This document shows, in pieces, positions 1-9,422 of a stretch of DNA of 64,000 nucleotides. Below the pieces are notes generated by a model. The model saw only the letters and a program-made list of their open reading frames with translations. It was not told the origin of the DNA and did no database searches. The position numbers were made by a program, and so were the translations under genes. Positions within the stretch are counted from its first letter, which is position 1. The number at the start of each line of letters is the position of its first letter. The stretch is from contig JANYCT010000057.1 in the NCBI GenBank assembly GCA_025360105.1, positions 62,001 through 126,000 of the forward strand, written 5' to 3'. The DNA is from Actinomycetes bacterium. GTDB lineage: Bacteria; Actinomycetota; Acidimicrobiia; Acidimicrobiales; Ilumatobacteraceae.

Positions 1-336
1 CTGATACAGCCCATGCGACAGCGACTCGAAGTAGGGCGTGACCGTGTCGTTGAGCTTGGCCGCTACATCGTCGGGCGTGAGTGCGAGACGCAGCGCGAGC
101 CGACCGTAGATGGGATCAGTGGTCGTTACTGGCACCTGACAGACGAAGACTTCGAAGGTGTCCTTCGCTGGCGCGTGCCGACCTCCGAGGATCAGCGTGA
201 GCCCCGCTGGCTGCCCAACCGGCGACTCAACGGAGGACCCCGTCGAGGCTTCCGTCGGCATGGCGACGGTGCTCGTGCACGCCACTCCGAGCAGGGGCGC
301 GACAAGAAAGAAAAGAACTCCCGGGAATTTCTTCAA
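1..336 (-). CDS. Secreted lipoprotein, C-terminal part cut off by window start
   Basis: Minus-strand open frame from TTG at 336: MKKFPGVLFFLVAPLLGVACTSTVAMPTE..., with signal peptide and LGVAC lipobox; runs off position 1. Not in the ORF track because truncated. Confidence 0.6.
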   Translation of the reverse strand, partial: MKKFPGVLFFLVAPLLGVACTSTVAMPTEASTGSSVESPVGQPAGLTLILGGRHAPAKDTFEVFVCQVPVTTTDPIYGRLALRLALTPDDVAAKLNDTVTPYFESLSHGLYQ

Positions 337-447
337 GAATCGCTCAAGTTTCTCACCGCACCGACCGATACCTCTGGCACAACGATGCGCAGACGGGAAT
401 GTGCATCGACCGGGTTGGTGGGCTGATCCGCCGTCCCGTGAGGTTCT

Positions 448-482
448 CCGGTGTCGGTCGTGGCGGAACGCGCCGACACCGG
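448..482 (-). terminator. Inverted repeat downstream of aat (candidate terminator)
   Basis: CCGGTGTCGG / CCGACACCGG, perfect 10-bp arms, between aat and the lipoprotein gene. Confidence 0.5.
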
Positions 483-500
483 CGAACCACCCCCCGGAAC

Positions 501-585
501 CCAACGAGACGCCCAACGAGACGCCCAACGACGATGCTCGACCACGATGCTCGGCCACAATGCTGGGCCACGATGCTGGGCCATT
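501..585. repeat. Short tandem repeats abutting the aat stop codon (12-bp CCCAACGAGACG, then 13-bp ATGCTSGRCCACR x4)
   Basis: Units at 534-546, 547-559, 560-572, 573-585 differ by 1-3 bases. Confidence 0.85.
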
Positions 586-1273
586 ACAGAACGATCGCTT
601 GGTCGAGCAATCGCAGGTACCTGTCGCGCGGGATCTCGATGGCTCCCAACGACGCGAGGTGATCGGTGCTCCATTGCACATCGAGCAGAGATACGTCAGC
701 CGCACGGAGTTCGTCGACGAGTGCGACCAATGCCACCTTCGAGGCGTCGCGTGCGACCGAGAACATGCTCTCGCCCGCGAAGAAGTGATTGATCCTCACG
801 CCGTACAGTCCGCCGACGAGCTCGCCTGCGGAATCAAACACCTCCACACTATGTGCCCAGCCCAGTGTGTGCATCACGTGATACGCCTCGATGAAGGGCT
901 CATTTATCCAACCATTCGGCCGATTCGGGTCACCGCAGCGCGTCATCACCTCGCGAAAACAGGTGTTGAAACGAACCTCGTACTTGCGACAACTCTGACG
1001 CAGCGACTTCGACACCTTCAGTGTGTCGAGAGGCAATACGCCCCGCGGATTCGGAGACCACCACGCGACACCCCAGCGATCGATGGGCATCGGGAACAGA
1101 CCGTTGCGATACGCCAACAGCAGTGTGCCGGGCTCGAGATCGGCGCCTACACCAACCAGACCGTGTTTGTCGGCTCGATGCGCCGGAGGCAACCGCCATC
1201 GAGTGAGCGGCGGTTCGACAGGCGTTGCATCGAAAGCAGTCACCGCACCAGCATGCCCGAACCGCTGAGGCAA
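584..1273 (-). CDS. aat: Leucyl/phenylalanyl-tRNA--protein transferase
   Basis: GLVGVGADLEPGTLLLAYRNGLFPM...WWSPNPRGVLPLD...FAGESMFS family motifs. Confidence 0.93.
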   Translation of the reverse strand: MPQRFGHAGAVTAFDATPVEPPLTRWRLPPAHRADKHGLVGVGADLEPGTLLLAYRNGLFPMPIDRWGVAWWSPNPRGVLPLDTLKVSKSLRQSCRKYEVRFNTCFREVMTRCGDPNRPNGWINEPFIEAYHVMHTLGWAHSVEVFDSAGELVGGLYGVRINHFFAGESMFSVARDASKVALVALVDELRAADVSLLDVQWSTDHLASLGAIEIPRDRYLRLLDQAIVL

Positions 1274-1291
1274 GCCAGCGCGGAACCGAAA

Positions 1292-2149
1292 TCAGCGTGC
1301 GTAATCGAAGAAGCCACGGCCGCTCTTGCGACCGAGACGGTTCGCAGCAACCATGCGGCGCAACGTGGGTACGGCCGCGTAGTTAGGATCGCGGAACTCG
1401 TCGTAGAGCGCATCGAGAATGGCCAGCGATGTGTCGAGTCCGACGAGATCGAGCAGCGCAAACGGACCCATCGGAAAATTGCACCCGCCCTTCATGGCCG
1501 TATCGATGTCGGCGATGGTGGCGGTGCCCTGCTCGTACAGTCGCACGGCATTGTTGAGGTAGGGGAACAGGAGTGCGTTCACGATGAAACCGGCCTGATC
1601 CTTCACTTCGACTGCGTCCTTACCGCACGCCACCGCGAAGGCCGTTGCGGCGGCGATGGTGTCGTCACTCGCGGTGAGCGGGCGAACGACCTCGACCAGC
1701 TTCATCGCCGGCGCCGGGTTGAAGAAATGGATGCCGCACACCTTGTCGGGGCGCTGTGTCACCATCGCCAACTCGACCACGGCAAGTGTGCTCGTGTTGG
1801 TGGCGAGGATGGCGCTGGGTTGCACCACCTGCTCGAGTTCGGCGAACAGTTCTTTCTTCACGGCGAGGTCTTCGACCACGCTCTCGATGACGAGATCACA
1901 GTCGCGCAGTGCACCGAGGTGATCGGTGGCACTCACGCGGGCGAGGATGGCCACACGCTCGTCGTCGGTGAGCTTGGCGCGCTCCACCTGCTTGGCCAGG
2001 CTCTTGGCGAGCGACGCAACCATCGCGTCGGCGCTGGCCTGGGTACGCGAACGCACGATGACCGTGTAACCGGCACGTGCTGCGACCTCGGCAAGGCCCG
2101 ATCCCATGATGCCCGAACCCAGAATGCCGACTGTTGTGATCTCGCCCAT
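1292..2149 (-). CDS. 3-hydroxyacyl-CoA (3-hydroxybutyryl-CoA) dehydrogenase
   Basis: GILGSGIMGSGLAEVAARAGYTV Rossmann motif; GIHFFNPAPAMKLVEVV; start chosen at MGEITTVG. Confidence 0.92.
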   Translation of the reverse strand: MGEITTVGILGSGIMGSGLAEVAARAGYTVIVRSRTQASADAMVASLAKSLAKQVERAKLTDDERVAILARVSATDHLGALRDCDLVIESVVEDLAVKKELFAELEQVVQPSAILATNTSTLAVVELAMVTQRPDKVCGIHFFNPAPAMKLVEVVRPLTASDDTIAAATAFAVACGKDAVEVKDQAGFIVNALLFPYLNNAVRLYEQGTATIADIDTAMKGGCNFPMGPFALLDLVGLDTSLAILDALYDEFRDPNYAAVPTLRRMVAANRLGRKSGRGFFDYAR

Positions 2150-2163
2150 TCCGGAGACGCTAC

Positions 2164-2177
2164 TTACCCATGGGTAA
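2164..2177. promoter_or_regulatory. Perfect 14-bp palindrome TTACCCATGGGTAA in a divergent intergenic region
   Basis: Between hydroxyacyl-CoA dehydrogenase (minus) and nhaA (plus). Confidence 0.55.
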
Positions 2178-2250
2178 CCGGCCAAAGCCGGACGGTACGC
2201 GGGCGGAGCCGGCAACTCGCTACTCGTGCGCGGGCACCTAGGATTCGTGG

Positions 2251-3519
2251 GTGCCTCAACGTCGAGTGTTCCGACCCCTGCGTGAGTTTCTTGCCACAGA
2301 GGCCGCCGGTGGGGTGCTGGCCGTGGGAGCCGCGGTCGCTGCGATCATCTGGGTCAACCTCGCCCCCCACAACTACGAGTCGCTGTGGTCCACGGAGATG
2401 GCCATCACCGTGGGCCATCACACACTCAGCCTCAGCCTGGAACATTGGGTCAACGACGGACTCATGGCAATTTTTTTCCTCGTTGTGGGTCTGGAGATCA
2501 AACGCGAACTAGTTCACGGCGAACTGCGCGTGCCGCGCCGGGCGGCCCTGCCCGTGGCGGCGGCGCTCGGCGGCATGATCGTGCCGGCGGCCATCTTCTT
2601 TGCGATCAACTACGGACGATCCACCAGCCACGGCTGGGGAGTCCCCATGGCTACCGATATCGCGTTGGCGCTGGGCGTGGTGGCACTCGTGGGGAGTCGA
2701 ATCGTGCCTGCGTCGCTGTCGCTGTTCCTACTCGCCGTCGCCATCGTCGACGACATCGGTGCCATCGTGGTCATCGCGGTCTTCTACAGCACCGGCATCA
2801 GCGTGGGTTGGCTGATCTTGGGAGCCGCGATGGTCGCGCTCACTGTTTTGATGCAACGCGTTCGTGTCGAGGCGATGACTCCCTACCTCCTCGTCGGAAC
2901 CGTTCTGTGGCTGGCGTTGCATGAAGCCGGCATTCACGCCACCATCGCCGGCGTGATCATGGGCCTCCTCGCCCCCACGACACCTGTTCTGTCGCCGGGA
3001 ACCATCGATGAAGCTGAACTCGCCGATGTGTCGACTCCGCAGGCGGCGCAAAGCACCATCACGATCGCACGGCATTCGGTGAGCGTCGTCGAACGTCTGG
3101 AACACGCCCTGCATCCATGGTCGAGCTTTGTCATCGTTCCGATCTTCGCGTTGGCCAATGCAGGCATCCGTCTCAATAGCGAACTCTTCGACGGCGTATT
3201 CAGTTCACACGTGTTCTGGGGAGTCGTGCTCGGTTTGCTCGTTGGCAAACCCGTGGGCATCACGATCGCGTCGTGGCTCGCCGTGCGAACCGGCGTGGCC
3301 GAGCTTCCGCCCGATGTCCGAATGTCACAGATCAGCGCCATTGGCTGCGTGGCCGGTATCGGCTTCACGGTCAGCTTGTTCGTATCTGATCTGGCGTTCG
3401 GTCATCCGGTCGACTTGGGCCACGCCAAGTTCGCAATTCTCGTGGCTTCGATTTCAGCTGGTGTTCTCGGTGTCGTTGGCCTGCGTTCATTAGCGCACCG
3501 ACACCGTCCACCTGCGTGA
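2251..3519 (+). CDS. nhaA: Na+/H+ antiporter NhaA
   Basis: VVGLEIKRELVHGELR, PMATDIALALGV, AIVDDIGAIVVIA motifs. Confidence 0.95.
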   Translation: MPQRRVFRPLREFLATEAAGGVLAVGAAVAAIIWVNLAPHNYESLWSTEMAITVGHHTLSLSLEHWVNDGLMAIFFLVVGLEIKRELVHGELRVPRRAALPVAAALGGMIVPAAIFFAINYGRSTSHGWGVPMATDIALALGVVALVGSRIVPASLSLFLLAVAIVDDIGAIVVIAVFYSTGISVGWLILGAAMVALTVLMQRVRVEAMTPYLLVGTVLWLALHEAGIHATIAGVIMGLLAPTTPVLSPGTIDEAELADVSTPQAAQSTITIARHSVSVVERLEHALHPWSSFVIVPIFALANAGIRLNSELFDGVFSSHVFWGVVLGLLVGKPVGITIASWLAVRTGVAELPPDVRMSQISAIGCVAGIGFTVSLFVSDLAFGHPVDLGHAKFAILVASISAGVLGVVGLRSLAHRHRPPA

Positions 3520-3528
3520 GGGCACCGA

Positions 3529-4043
3529 TGTCCCAAGGTCAGCTTCCGGAAATGACCGACCCCCGGCGCCTCGTGCTACTGGAGGGCGTCAACAACTTCC
3601 GCGATCTCGGCGGCTATCCGGCCGACGGAGGCACCACCCGTTGGGAAGTGGTGTGCCAGGCTGACGGCTGTACAGGCTGAGCGCCAACGACATCGTGGCG
3701 CTGCGCAATCGTGGACTCGGCATGGTCATCGATCTGGGTACCTCGCGGAGAACTCGACGAACGCGGTCGGTATCCGCTCGATCAACACGACCTCGCATTC
3801 CATCACCTGCCGGTGCTCGACCAGACCTGGCAACACATGGACATACCCGAGTTCGACAACGATGCGGCGTTCTTGATGTGGGCATATCAGGACATGCTTC
3901 GCGTCGGCGGCGCTGAATTTGGCGCGGCCCTCGGCCTTATCGCGAACGCGGGTATAACACCGATGGTGTTCCACTGCACAGCGGGCAAGGACCGCACCGG
4001 CATCCTTGCCGCGCTGACGCGGCGCGTACAGTGGCAGCCATGA
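3529..4043 (+). pseudogene. Protein tyrosine phosphatase (PF13350-like) with frameshifts, truncated after P-loop
   Basis: Frame A: LEGVNNFRDLGGYPADGGTTRWEVVCQADG then stop; frame B: LSANDIVALRNRGLGMVIDLGT; frame C: GELDERGRYPLDQHD...VFHCTAGKDRTGILAALTRRVQWQP stop. Confidence 0.75.
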
Positions 4044-4666
4044 CCGGAACGCTTGCTCTCTTGGGTGGTGGCCCCTTTACGGCCAACGACGAACTCGATC
4101 GCCGTCTGATCGCGTCGTCATCGGCCACCGAGGTGGTGGTGCTACCCACCGCCGATGCCTTCGAGCATCCGAGCCGCTCCATCGACGCGGCCAAGCAGTG
4201 GGGTGAGCGTCTCGGCATCGCCATCGACGGACGACTCGTGTTGCGGCGCGCCGATGCAAACGATCACGAACATGTTCACGCGGTGGAACATGCGCGCATG
4301 GTGTACCTCGTCGGCGATTCTCCTCTGCACCTGCGCTCGGTGCTCAAGAACACCGCCATGTTCGACGCGCTTTGCGGTGTCATCGCCAACGGTGGCGTGG
4401 TGGCAGCCGTGGGCGCCAGCGCTGCATGCCTGTGCGACCCGATGACTGACCCACGCGGCGGCGCCTTCACGCTCGGCCTCGCTCTTGTCGATGGCCTAGC
4501 GCTGCTCACCGAGGCAGAATCGTGGTCTCCCGAGCGCTTGCACCGCACCCTCAAACTCGCCAAGGGTTTCGCTGTGGCCGTGTTACCCACCGCCAGCGCG
4601 CTGTTATACAGCAACGCCACGTGGGAGCGCATCGGTGCTGTCGACGTACACGGCGACCTCATCTGA
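4040..4666 (+). CDS. Peptidase S51 / cyanophycinase-like protein
   Basis: MTGTLALLGGGPF...VYLVGDSPLHLRSVL...AAVGASAACLCDPM; class-I-GATase-like nucleophile elbow. Confidence 0.7.
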   Translation: MTGTLALLGGGPFTANDELDRRLIASSSATEVVVLPTADAFEHPSRSIDAAKQWGERLGIAIDGRLVLRRADANDHEHVHAVEHARMVYLVGDSPLHLRSVLKNTAMFDALCGVIANGGVVAAVGASAACLCDPMTDPRGGAFTLGLALVDGLALLTEAESWSPERLHRTLKLAKGFAVAVLPTASALLYSNATWERIGAVDVHGDLI

Positions 4667-4675
4667 AGCCGCCGA

Positions 4676-5512
4676 CTACTTTTCGCTGATGGTGACCTTT
4701 GTGATGGTCAGCGCGGTCAACGGCGGAACGCCGTTTGCCGCCGTTGGGTTGGCCTGCGCCTCGAGCGCCTTCACGGTGGTGTCGAATCCGTCGGTGACCT
4801 GACCGAGCAGGCTGTACTCGGCAGGCAGTGCCACACCCTGGGAACCGGTGACTACGAAGAACTGGCTGTCGTTGGTGGTGGCGCCTTGCGCCTTGGCCAT
4901 CGCGACCGTGCCAAGCGCATACTTGCCGCTCTTGGGTGGCTCCACTGGAACCGAAATGCCAGCGCCGCCGGAACCCGTGCCCGTAGGGTCGCCACACTGC
5001 ACCATGAAGTCCTTGATCGCACGATGGCAGGGGGTGTTGTCGTAGAAGTGATAGCGGGCCAGGTAAACGAACAGATTCACGTTCTGGGGTGAGTTCACTG
5101 CATCGAGCGCCATGGTGTAGCTGCCCTTGTTGGTCTCGACTACTGCGGTGTAGGTCTTGCCCGCCGTGATGCATGTTGGTGCCGGTTTCGGAAAAGACAC
5201 CACTCGGCCGGCAGAACCGTCGGCTGGCGGGCACGGAAACGCCCCGGAAGCATCAGGTGTGGGTGGCGTACCGATCGTGGTGACCACCGGTGCGACCGTG
5301 GTGGTTGAGCCCACACTGGAGGCAGCCTTGGTCGACGAATCACTTGGTCCGAACAGCCGCACGAGACCGAAAACCGCAACGATGAGCGCCGGTACCCCGA
5401 TACCAATCTGCAGACTGCGCTTCTTCGTCTTGGCGCGCCGAGCTTCACGAGCCATTTCCTCGAGCTTCAGTTGCCGGTTTGCTTTCTGACGTTCACGCTT
5501 GTCTGTGCCCAC
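4676..5512 (-). CDS. Membrane-anchored cyclophilin-type peptidylprolyl isomerase
   Basis: N-terminal TM segment; VETNKGSYTMALDAVNSPQNVNLFVYLARYHFYDNTPCHRAIKDFMVQCGDPTGTG...DSQFFVV. Confidence 0.9.
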   Translation of the reverse strand: MGTDKRERQKANRQLKLEEMAREARRAKTKKRSLQIGIGVPALIVAVFGLVRLFGPSDSSTKAASSVGSTTTVAPVVTTIGTPPTPDASGAFPCPPADGSAGRVVSFPKPAPTCITAGKTYTAVVETNKGSYTMALDAVNSPQNVNLFVYLARYHFYDNTPCHRAIKDFMVQCGDPTGTGSGGAGISVPVEPPKSGKYALGTVAMAKAQGATTNDSQFFVVTGSQGVALPAEYSLLGQVTDGFDTTVKALEAQANPTAANGVPPLTALTITKVTISEK

Positions 5513-5737
5513 AAGGACGACACGCTAGTGCCTCGCCACGTCGCAACACCCGTCGCCTCCACCGCTGTTCGTCAACGAATCGAAAAGTCCGGGTTGCCAT
5601 TCCCTGAGCGCGATCGACAAGAACCGCTCAAGGAAGCGACGTTGCGTGTCGATATTGCCATGCAGCGTTCGTTCGCGGCGGGACACAGCACAGGCACAGT
5701 GAGAAGCGGGAAGCCACGTCATGCAGTTCGGGACACC

Positions 5738-8700
5738 ATGAGTCGGTTGACGAACCCAACCCCACTCTCGCGGCGCGAGGCTGGGGCCGACGGCCGCGCC
5801 GATGCTCCCGCAGGCGCAGTCCACCGCCTCGGTCGCCAGATCGCCGTACTCGCCCTCGTCACCGGATTCGCCTACCTCGCGTGGCGCAGCGTCTGGTCGT
5901 GGCATAGTTCGGGTACCACGATCGCGTGGTGGTTGGCAGTACCGGCACTTGCCGTGGAGGTCACCGGCTTTGTTGTTGTCTCAGTGTTGTTCTGGGCCCT
6001 GTGGCGCCACCCCCGGATGCAGCCATCCAGCCATCACGGCACCAACAACATCGAGCCCGATCAACTCGACGAGATGATGCATCCCGACTTCGATGTCGCG
6101 ATCATCGCCACCGACGGGAGCGTGGAGGATCTTCGCGTCACCCTCGTGTCGTTGCGATTCGACCCATCGACACCGCGCGCATTGGTCATCGATCACGCAG
6201 GCCGGCCCGAAACAGTGCTCCTCGCAGCTGAGTTCGATGCCAACTATCGCGTTCCTGATCCCACCGACGTCTCCGGTCTCTCCGCCGCCGTCGCGGCATC
6301 GCAACACGCGTTCTTCTTGCTCTTGAACAGCGGCGACATCCCAGCAATCGGTGCTGCCCAATCACTGCGCGAGTGGATGACCACCGATGACATCGCCGTC
6401 GTACAGGGCGTGGTCACTGCGACTCCGGGAGACTCGGTCGAGCACGGGCCGAATGGACGCCACGACCTCACCTTCGAGCGCAGCGGCCTGAACCCTGGGC
6501 TGGGAGCACGTGGTACGGGAATTCTGACAGGGAGCGGCGCGCTCATTCGCCGCGCCGCGTTGCGCGACATCGAATTCAGCCAGAACTCGCGACAGAGTGC
6601 GCTGTGGGAAATAATGCCGTTGCTTGCAGCGCACGGCGCGCGCGTTGTGGCCGCCGGTGGCCATGCGGTGGTCGCCGCAAAGCCGCTCACCTCGGCGCCT
6701 GCCGCTGCACTCAGTCGTCGATCACAGGCCGATGCCGGTTGGCGCCTGTTCACCGGACCGAATGGGGCATTGCGCTCCCGTGGGCTGCGCTGGCGGGATC
6801 GCCTTGCGTTGGCTGCCTGGGCAGCGCGATCGCTCGACGGGTTACGCAGGGTGGTACTTGGTGCGATCGTTCTCGGTGCGCTCCTCGCAGGCCGCTCACC
6901 GTTCGCGCCGTCACCCGGGCCCATCCTGTATCTCTGGGCGCCCGCATTCGTTCTGGCGTCGGTTGCCTTGGCGCTGCTGTCTGGCGGCACACTGCGGCCA
7001 GGCGATCGCGTACGCGGCTCGGTGCGAGCAGTGGGGTTGTCGATCGCGCTCGTCGTCGCGATCAACTCGGTGCTCGTGATCCGTGGCATCTCGGATCGCT
7101 TCACCCACGCGCTCCATCCACTCGATCACACCACCCAGATCGGTCTGTCGGTCATTTCGCTGTGGCTCCTGGCGGGGTCGCTGGACTCGCTCCGCCTGCT
7201 CGCACGCCGTCGTCAGAACCGGCGCGCGATCCGCTTGGCAGCATCCGGTACTGGTCGCCTCGACGAGTTGGGCGTCTACGTCTCCGACATCACCATGCTC
7301 GGCGCAGGACTTCTCTCGGACCAGCCTGTCGCAATTGGTGGTCGACATCGTCTGGCGTTCTCGGTGCCGAGTGAGTCGGGCATCACCTCCATCGAGGTGT
7401 CGTGCGTCGTTCGCAACGCACGACCTGACCTCGTGAGCACCTGGAGAATCGGCGTGGAGTTCGAAGACGTTGACACCTACGCCTTGAACACCCTTGCCGA
7501 ATGCTGCGCTGTGATGCCTGCGCGCGCGGCTCTTGCTGGAGCCGAGCCTGCGCCCGGGGTGTTCGATGAGCCCGCCGCGGCACATGTGGCTCCCCGTCGA
7601 CTCGCACTTCAATTTGCCACTCTGCTCGCGCTCGCCGGCGTCGTCTCGTCCGCCGCACCGATCAATGCCGAAGCCAGCCCGCCAACGACACGCCTCGTGT
7701 CCGGCGAAGTCGTCGACGTCGGTGAGGCCCCGGTCCTGCCGCAGCCGACCCAGACCAGCACGACGCCCGGCACGACCGGGACGAAACCGAGCAACACAAC
7801 CGTCGCCAGCCCAGCGCCCGTCAGCACAGCCACCATCGCCACGAACCCGGATCCGGTCAGCACCGACTCGCCCCCCCTCGAGTCCGCGCAGCCGATCGAT
7901 CCGATCGTGACCGACCCCGCGACTTCGGAGGTGCCCCCCGCCTCCGAAGTCGCGGGTGGAAACAACCACAGCGACCTCAGCGGTATCACGGTCGTCGGCG
8001 TGTGCTCGTCGGATGCCGGCAACGACGGGGTTTTCGGCACGAATGACGACACGTACGGTGCGACAGTGAGCACCATCACTGACCGACGGGGCAGCTACAA
8101 CCTCACGCTTGACGGACTCGCCTGCTGGGTGTCGATCGAGCCGCCGCTGCAAGCCATACAAGCGTCTTCGACCATCGCCGGACCTCAGGTGGGCCGCGCC
8201 GCGCTCGTCGATTTCACAGGTACCGGTCGAGTCGCAATGGCTCCGGTACGGATCACCCGCACCCCACTGCCGAGCGCGGGCCCCGCGGCGGCCGCCAAGC
8301 AGACCGGCGCGATCGGCGATCTCGTCTGGATGGATCGGAATGCCGACGGCATTCGCCAACGTGATGAGGCCGGCGTGGCGAAGGCAACGATCACGCTCTA
8401 CAGCGCCATGGGGAAGACCGTCGATACCACGGTCACGGGCGCCGACGGCACCTTCCTGTTCGATCGGCTCGGTGCAGGCATGTACAGCTTGGGAGTGTCG
8501 AACCTGCCCGTCGGGCTGCGCGTGCCCAGCGTCGACCCATTGACCTCGCGCACACCGCTCGTGTCGTTGCAACCCGGTCAGAGACTGTCGGCAGCCGATG
8601 TGGGCGTGGTCCCCGAGGCGGCGTCGGCTTTGCGCCCGTCGACCGTCGTTGCGCTGCCGGCGCCGTCGAGCGACCAGCTCGACCCTGCCGGCCGTTCAGG

Positions 8701-8812
8701 CTCGTCGGGATTGCCGACGTTGCTCGTCATCTTGATGGCGGCGATGCTCGGCGGCAGCATCGTGTTTGCCTCGGCGCAACCTATTCGTGGTCGTCGCCCG
8801 ACTTCGCGATGA
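5738..8812 (+). CDS. Multidomain membrane protein: degenerate GT2 (BcsA-like) + PilZ + SdrD_B-like repeats + C-terminal TM
   Basis: GT2-like region lacking canonical DXD/TED; RRRQNRR...SDITMLG (PilZ RxxxR and D-x-[ST]-x-x-G); IGDLVWMDRNADGIRQRDEAGVAKATITLYS (SdrD_B-like). Confidence 0.75.
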   Translation: MSRLTNPTPLSRREAGADGRADAPAGAVHRLGRQIAVLALVTGFAYLAWRSVWSWHSSGTTIAWWLAVPALAVEVTGFVVVSVLFWALWRHPRMQPSSHHGTNNIEPDQLDEMMHPDFDVAIIATDGSVEDLRVTLVSLRFDPSTPRALVIDHAGRPETVLLAAEFDANYRVPDPTDVSGLSAAVAASQHAFFLLLNSGDIPAIGAAQSLREWMTTDDIAVVQGVVTATPGDSVEHGPNGRHDLTFERSGLNPGLGARGTGILTGSGALIRRAALRDIEFSQNSRQSALWEIMPLLAAHGARVVAAGGHAVVAAKPLTSAPAAALSRRSQADAGWRLFTGPNGALRSRGLRWRDRLALAAWAARSLDGLRRVVLGAIVLGALLAGRSPFAPSPGPILYLWAPAFVLASVALALLSGGTLRPGDRVRGSVRAVGLSIALVVAINSVLVIRGISDRFTHALHPLDHTTQIGLSVISLWLLAGSLDSLRLLARRRQNRRAIRLAASGTGRLDELGVYVSDITMLGAGLLSDQPVAIGGRHRLAFSVPSESGITSIEVSCVVRNARPDLVSTWRIGVEFEDVDTYALNTLAECCAVMPARAALAGAEPAPGVFDEPAAAHVAPRRLALQFATLLALAGVVSSAAPINAEASPPTTRLVSGEVVDVGEAPVLPQPTQTSTTPGTTGTKPSNTTVASPAPVSTATIATNPDPVSTDSPPLESAQPIDPIVTDPATSEVPPASEVAGGNNHSDLSGITVVGVCSSDAGNDGVFGTNDDTYGATVSTITDRRGSYNLTLDGLACWVSIEPPLQAIQASSTIAGPQVGRAALVDFTGTGRVAMAPVRITRTPLPSAGPAAAAKQTGAIGDLVWMDRNADGIRQRDEAGVAKATITLYSAMGKTVDTTVTGADGTFLFDRLGAGMYSLGVSNLPVGLRVPSVDPLTSRTPLVSLQPGQRLSAADVGVVPEAASALRPSTVVALPAPSSDQLDPAGRSGSSGLPTLLVILMAAMLGGSIVFASAQPIRGRRPTSR

Positions 8813-9398
8813 GGTAGCCGATCGCACGCTCGGCCGTCGGGTAGCGGTGCACGAGGTTCCAGAACATCAGTGAGTGATCGTTCACCTCGAGATGGGCAAG
8901 TTCGTGCACGATCACATAGTCGATCACCCAATCGGGGAAGCGGGCCAGACGTGTGCTGATTCGAATGACCCCAGTACTCGGGGTGCACGAACCCCAACGC
9001 TTCAACATGTCGTCAGACCATCGGATCTCGCGGACTCGCGCGAGGTCGTAGCGCCTCGACAGCGTGAGCGCTCTGTCGGCGAGATCGACGCGGTCGGCAG
9101 ACATCTTGCGCCGAAATCGACCGCTCATCACATCGACCCAATGGTCCTGCTCGGCACGGCTCATCCATGTGGGCACCACGACCGTGAGTACTCCACCAAC
9201 GAGTTGCGCACCAACCGTGCGCTTGCGCCGCGCGGATCGTTCGATCGTGACGACGAAAGGCTCGCCATCTGCAGGGCCATCGGTGGGATCAACGGTCGGG
9301 CCATCGCTGGGTCCATCCAACGGGCCTTCGGTGTGGTCAGCGCTCGGCGCCTGAACGTTGAAGTCGTCGCCGAAGAGTCGCAACGCAGTGTTCATCAT
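8781..9398 (-). CDS. YgjP/SprT-like zinc metallopeptidase domain protein
   Basis: VIVHELAHLEVNDHSLMFWNLVHRY HExxH motif; RWGSC motif. Confidence 0.85.
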   Translation of the reverse strand: MMNTALRLFGDDFNVQAPSADHTEGPLDGPSDGPTVDPTDGPADGEPFVVTIERSARRKRTVGAQLVGGVLTVVVPTWMSRAEQDHWVDVMSGRFRRKMSADRVDLADRALTLSRRYDLARVREIRWSDDMLKRWGSCTPSTGVIRISTRLARFPDWVIDYVIVHELAHLEVNDHSLMFWNLVHRYPTAERAIGYLIAKSGDDHE

Positions 9399-9422
9399 GT
9401 CATCTCAGCATCTCAGCATGCG

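Noticed and set aside
501-585. Possible CRISPR-like array near aat
   Set aside because: Units are contiguous 12-13 bp tandem repeats with no unique spacers; no cas genes in the window.
158-2512. 784-aa plus-strand ORF
   Set aside because: Mostly antisense to aat and the hydroxyacyl-CoA dehydrogenase, both with clear motifs; typical high-GC antisense artefact.
3529-4043. Programmed frameshifting in the tyrosine phosphatase
   Set aside because: No slippery heptamer seen at the breaks; two separate shifts plus C-terminal truncation fit decay or sequencing error better.
6911-8572. 553-aa minus-strand ORF antisense to the PilZ/GT protein
   Set aside because: His/Arg-rich composition from codon-phase bias; the plus-strand frame has recognisable PilZ and SdrD-type motifs.
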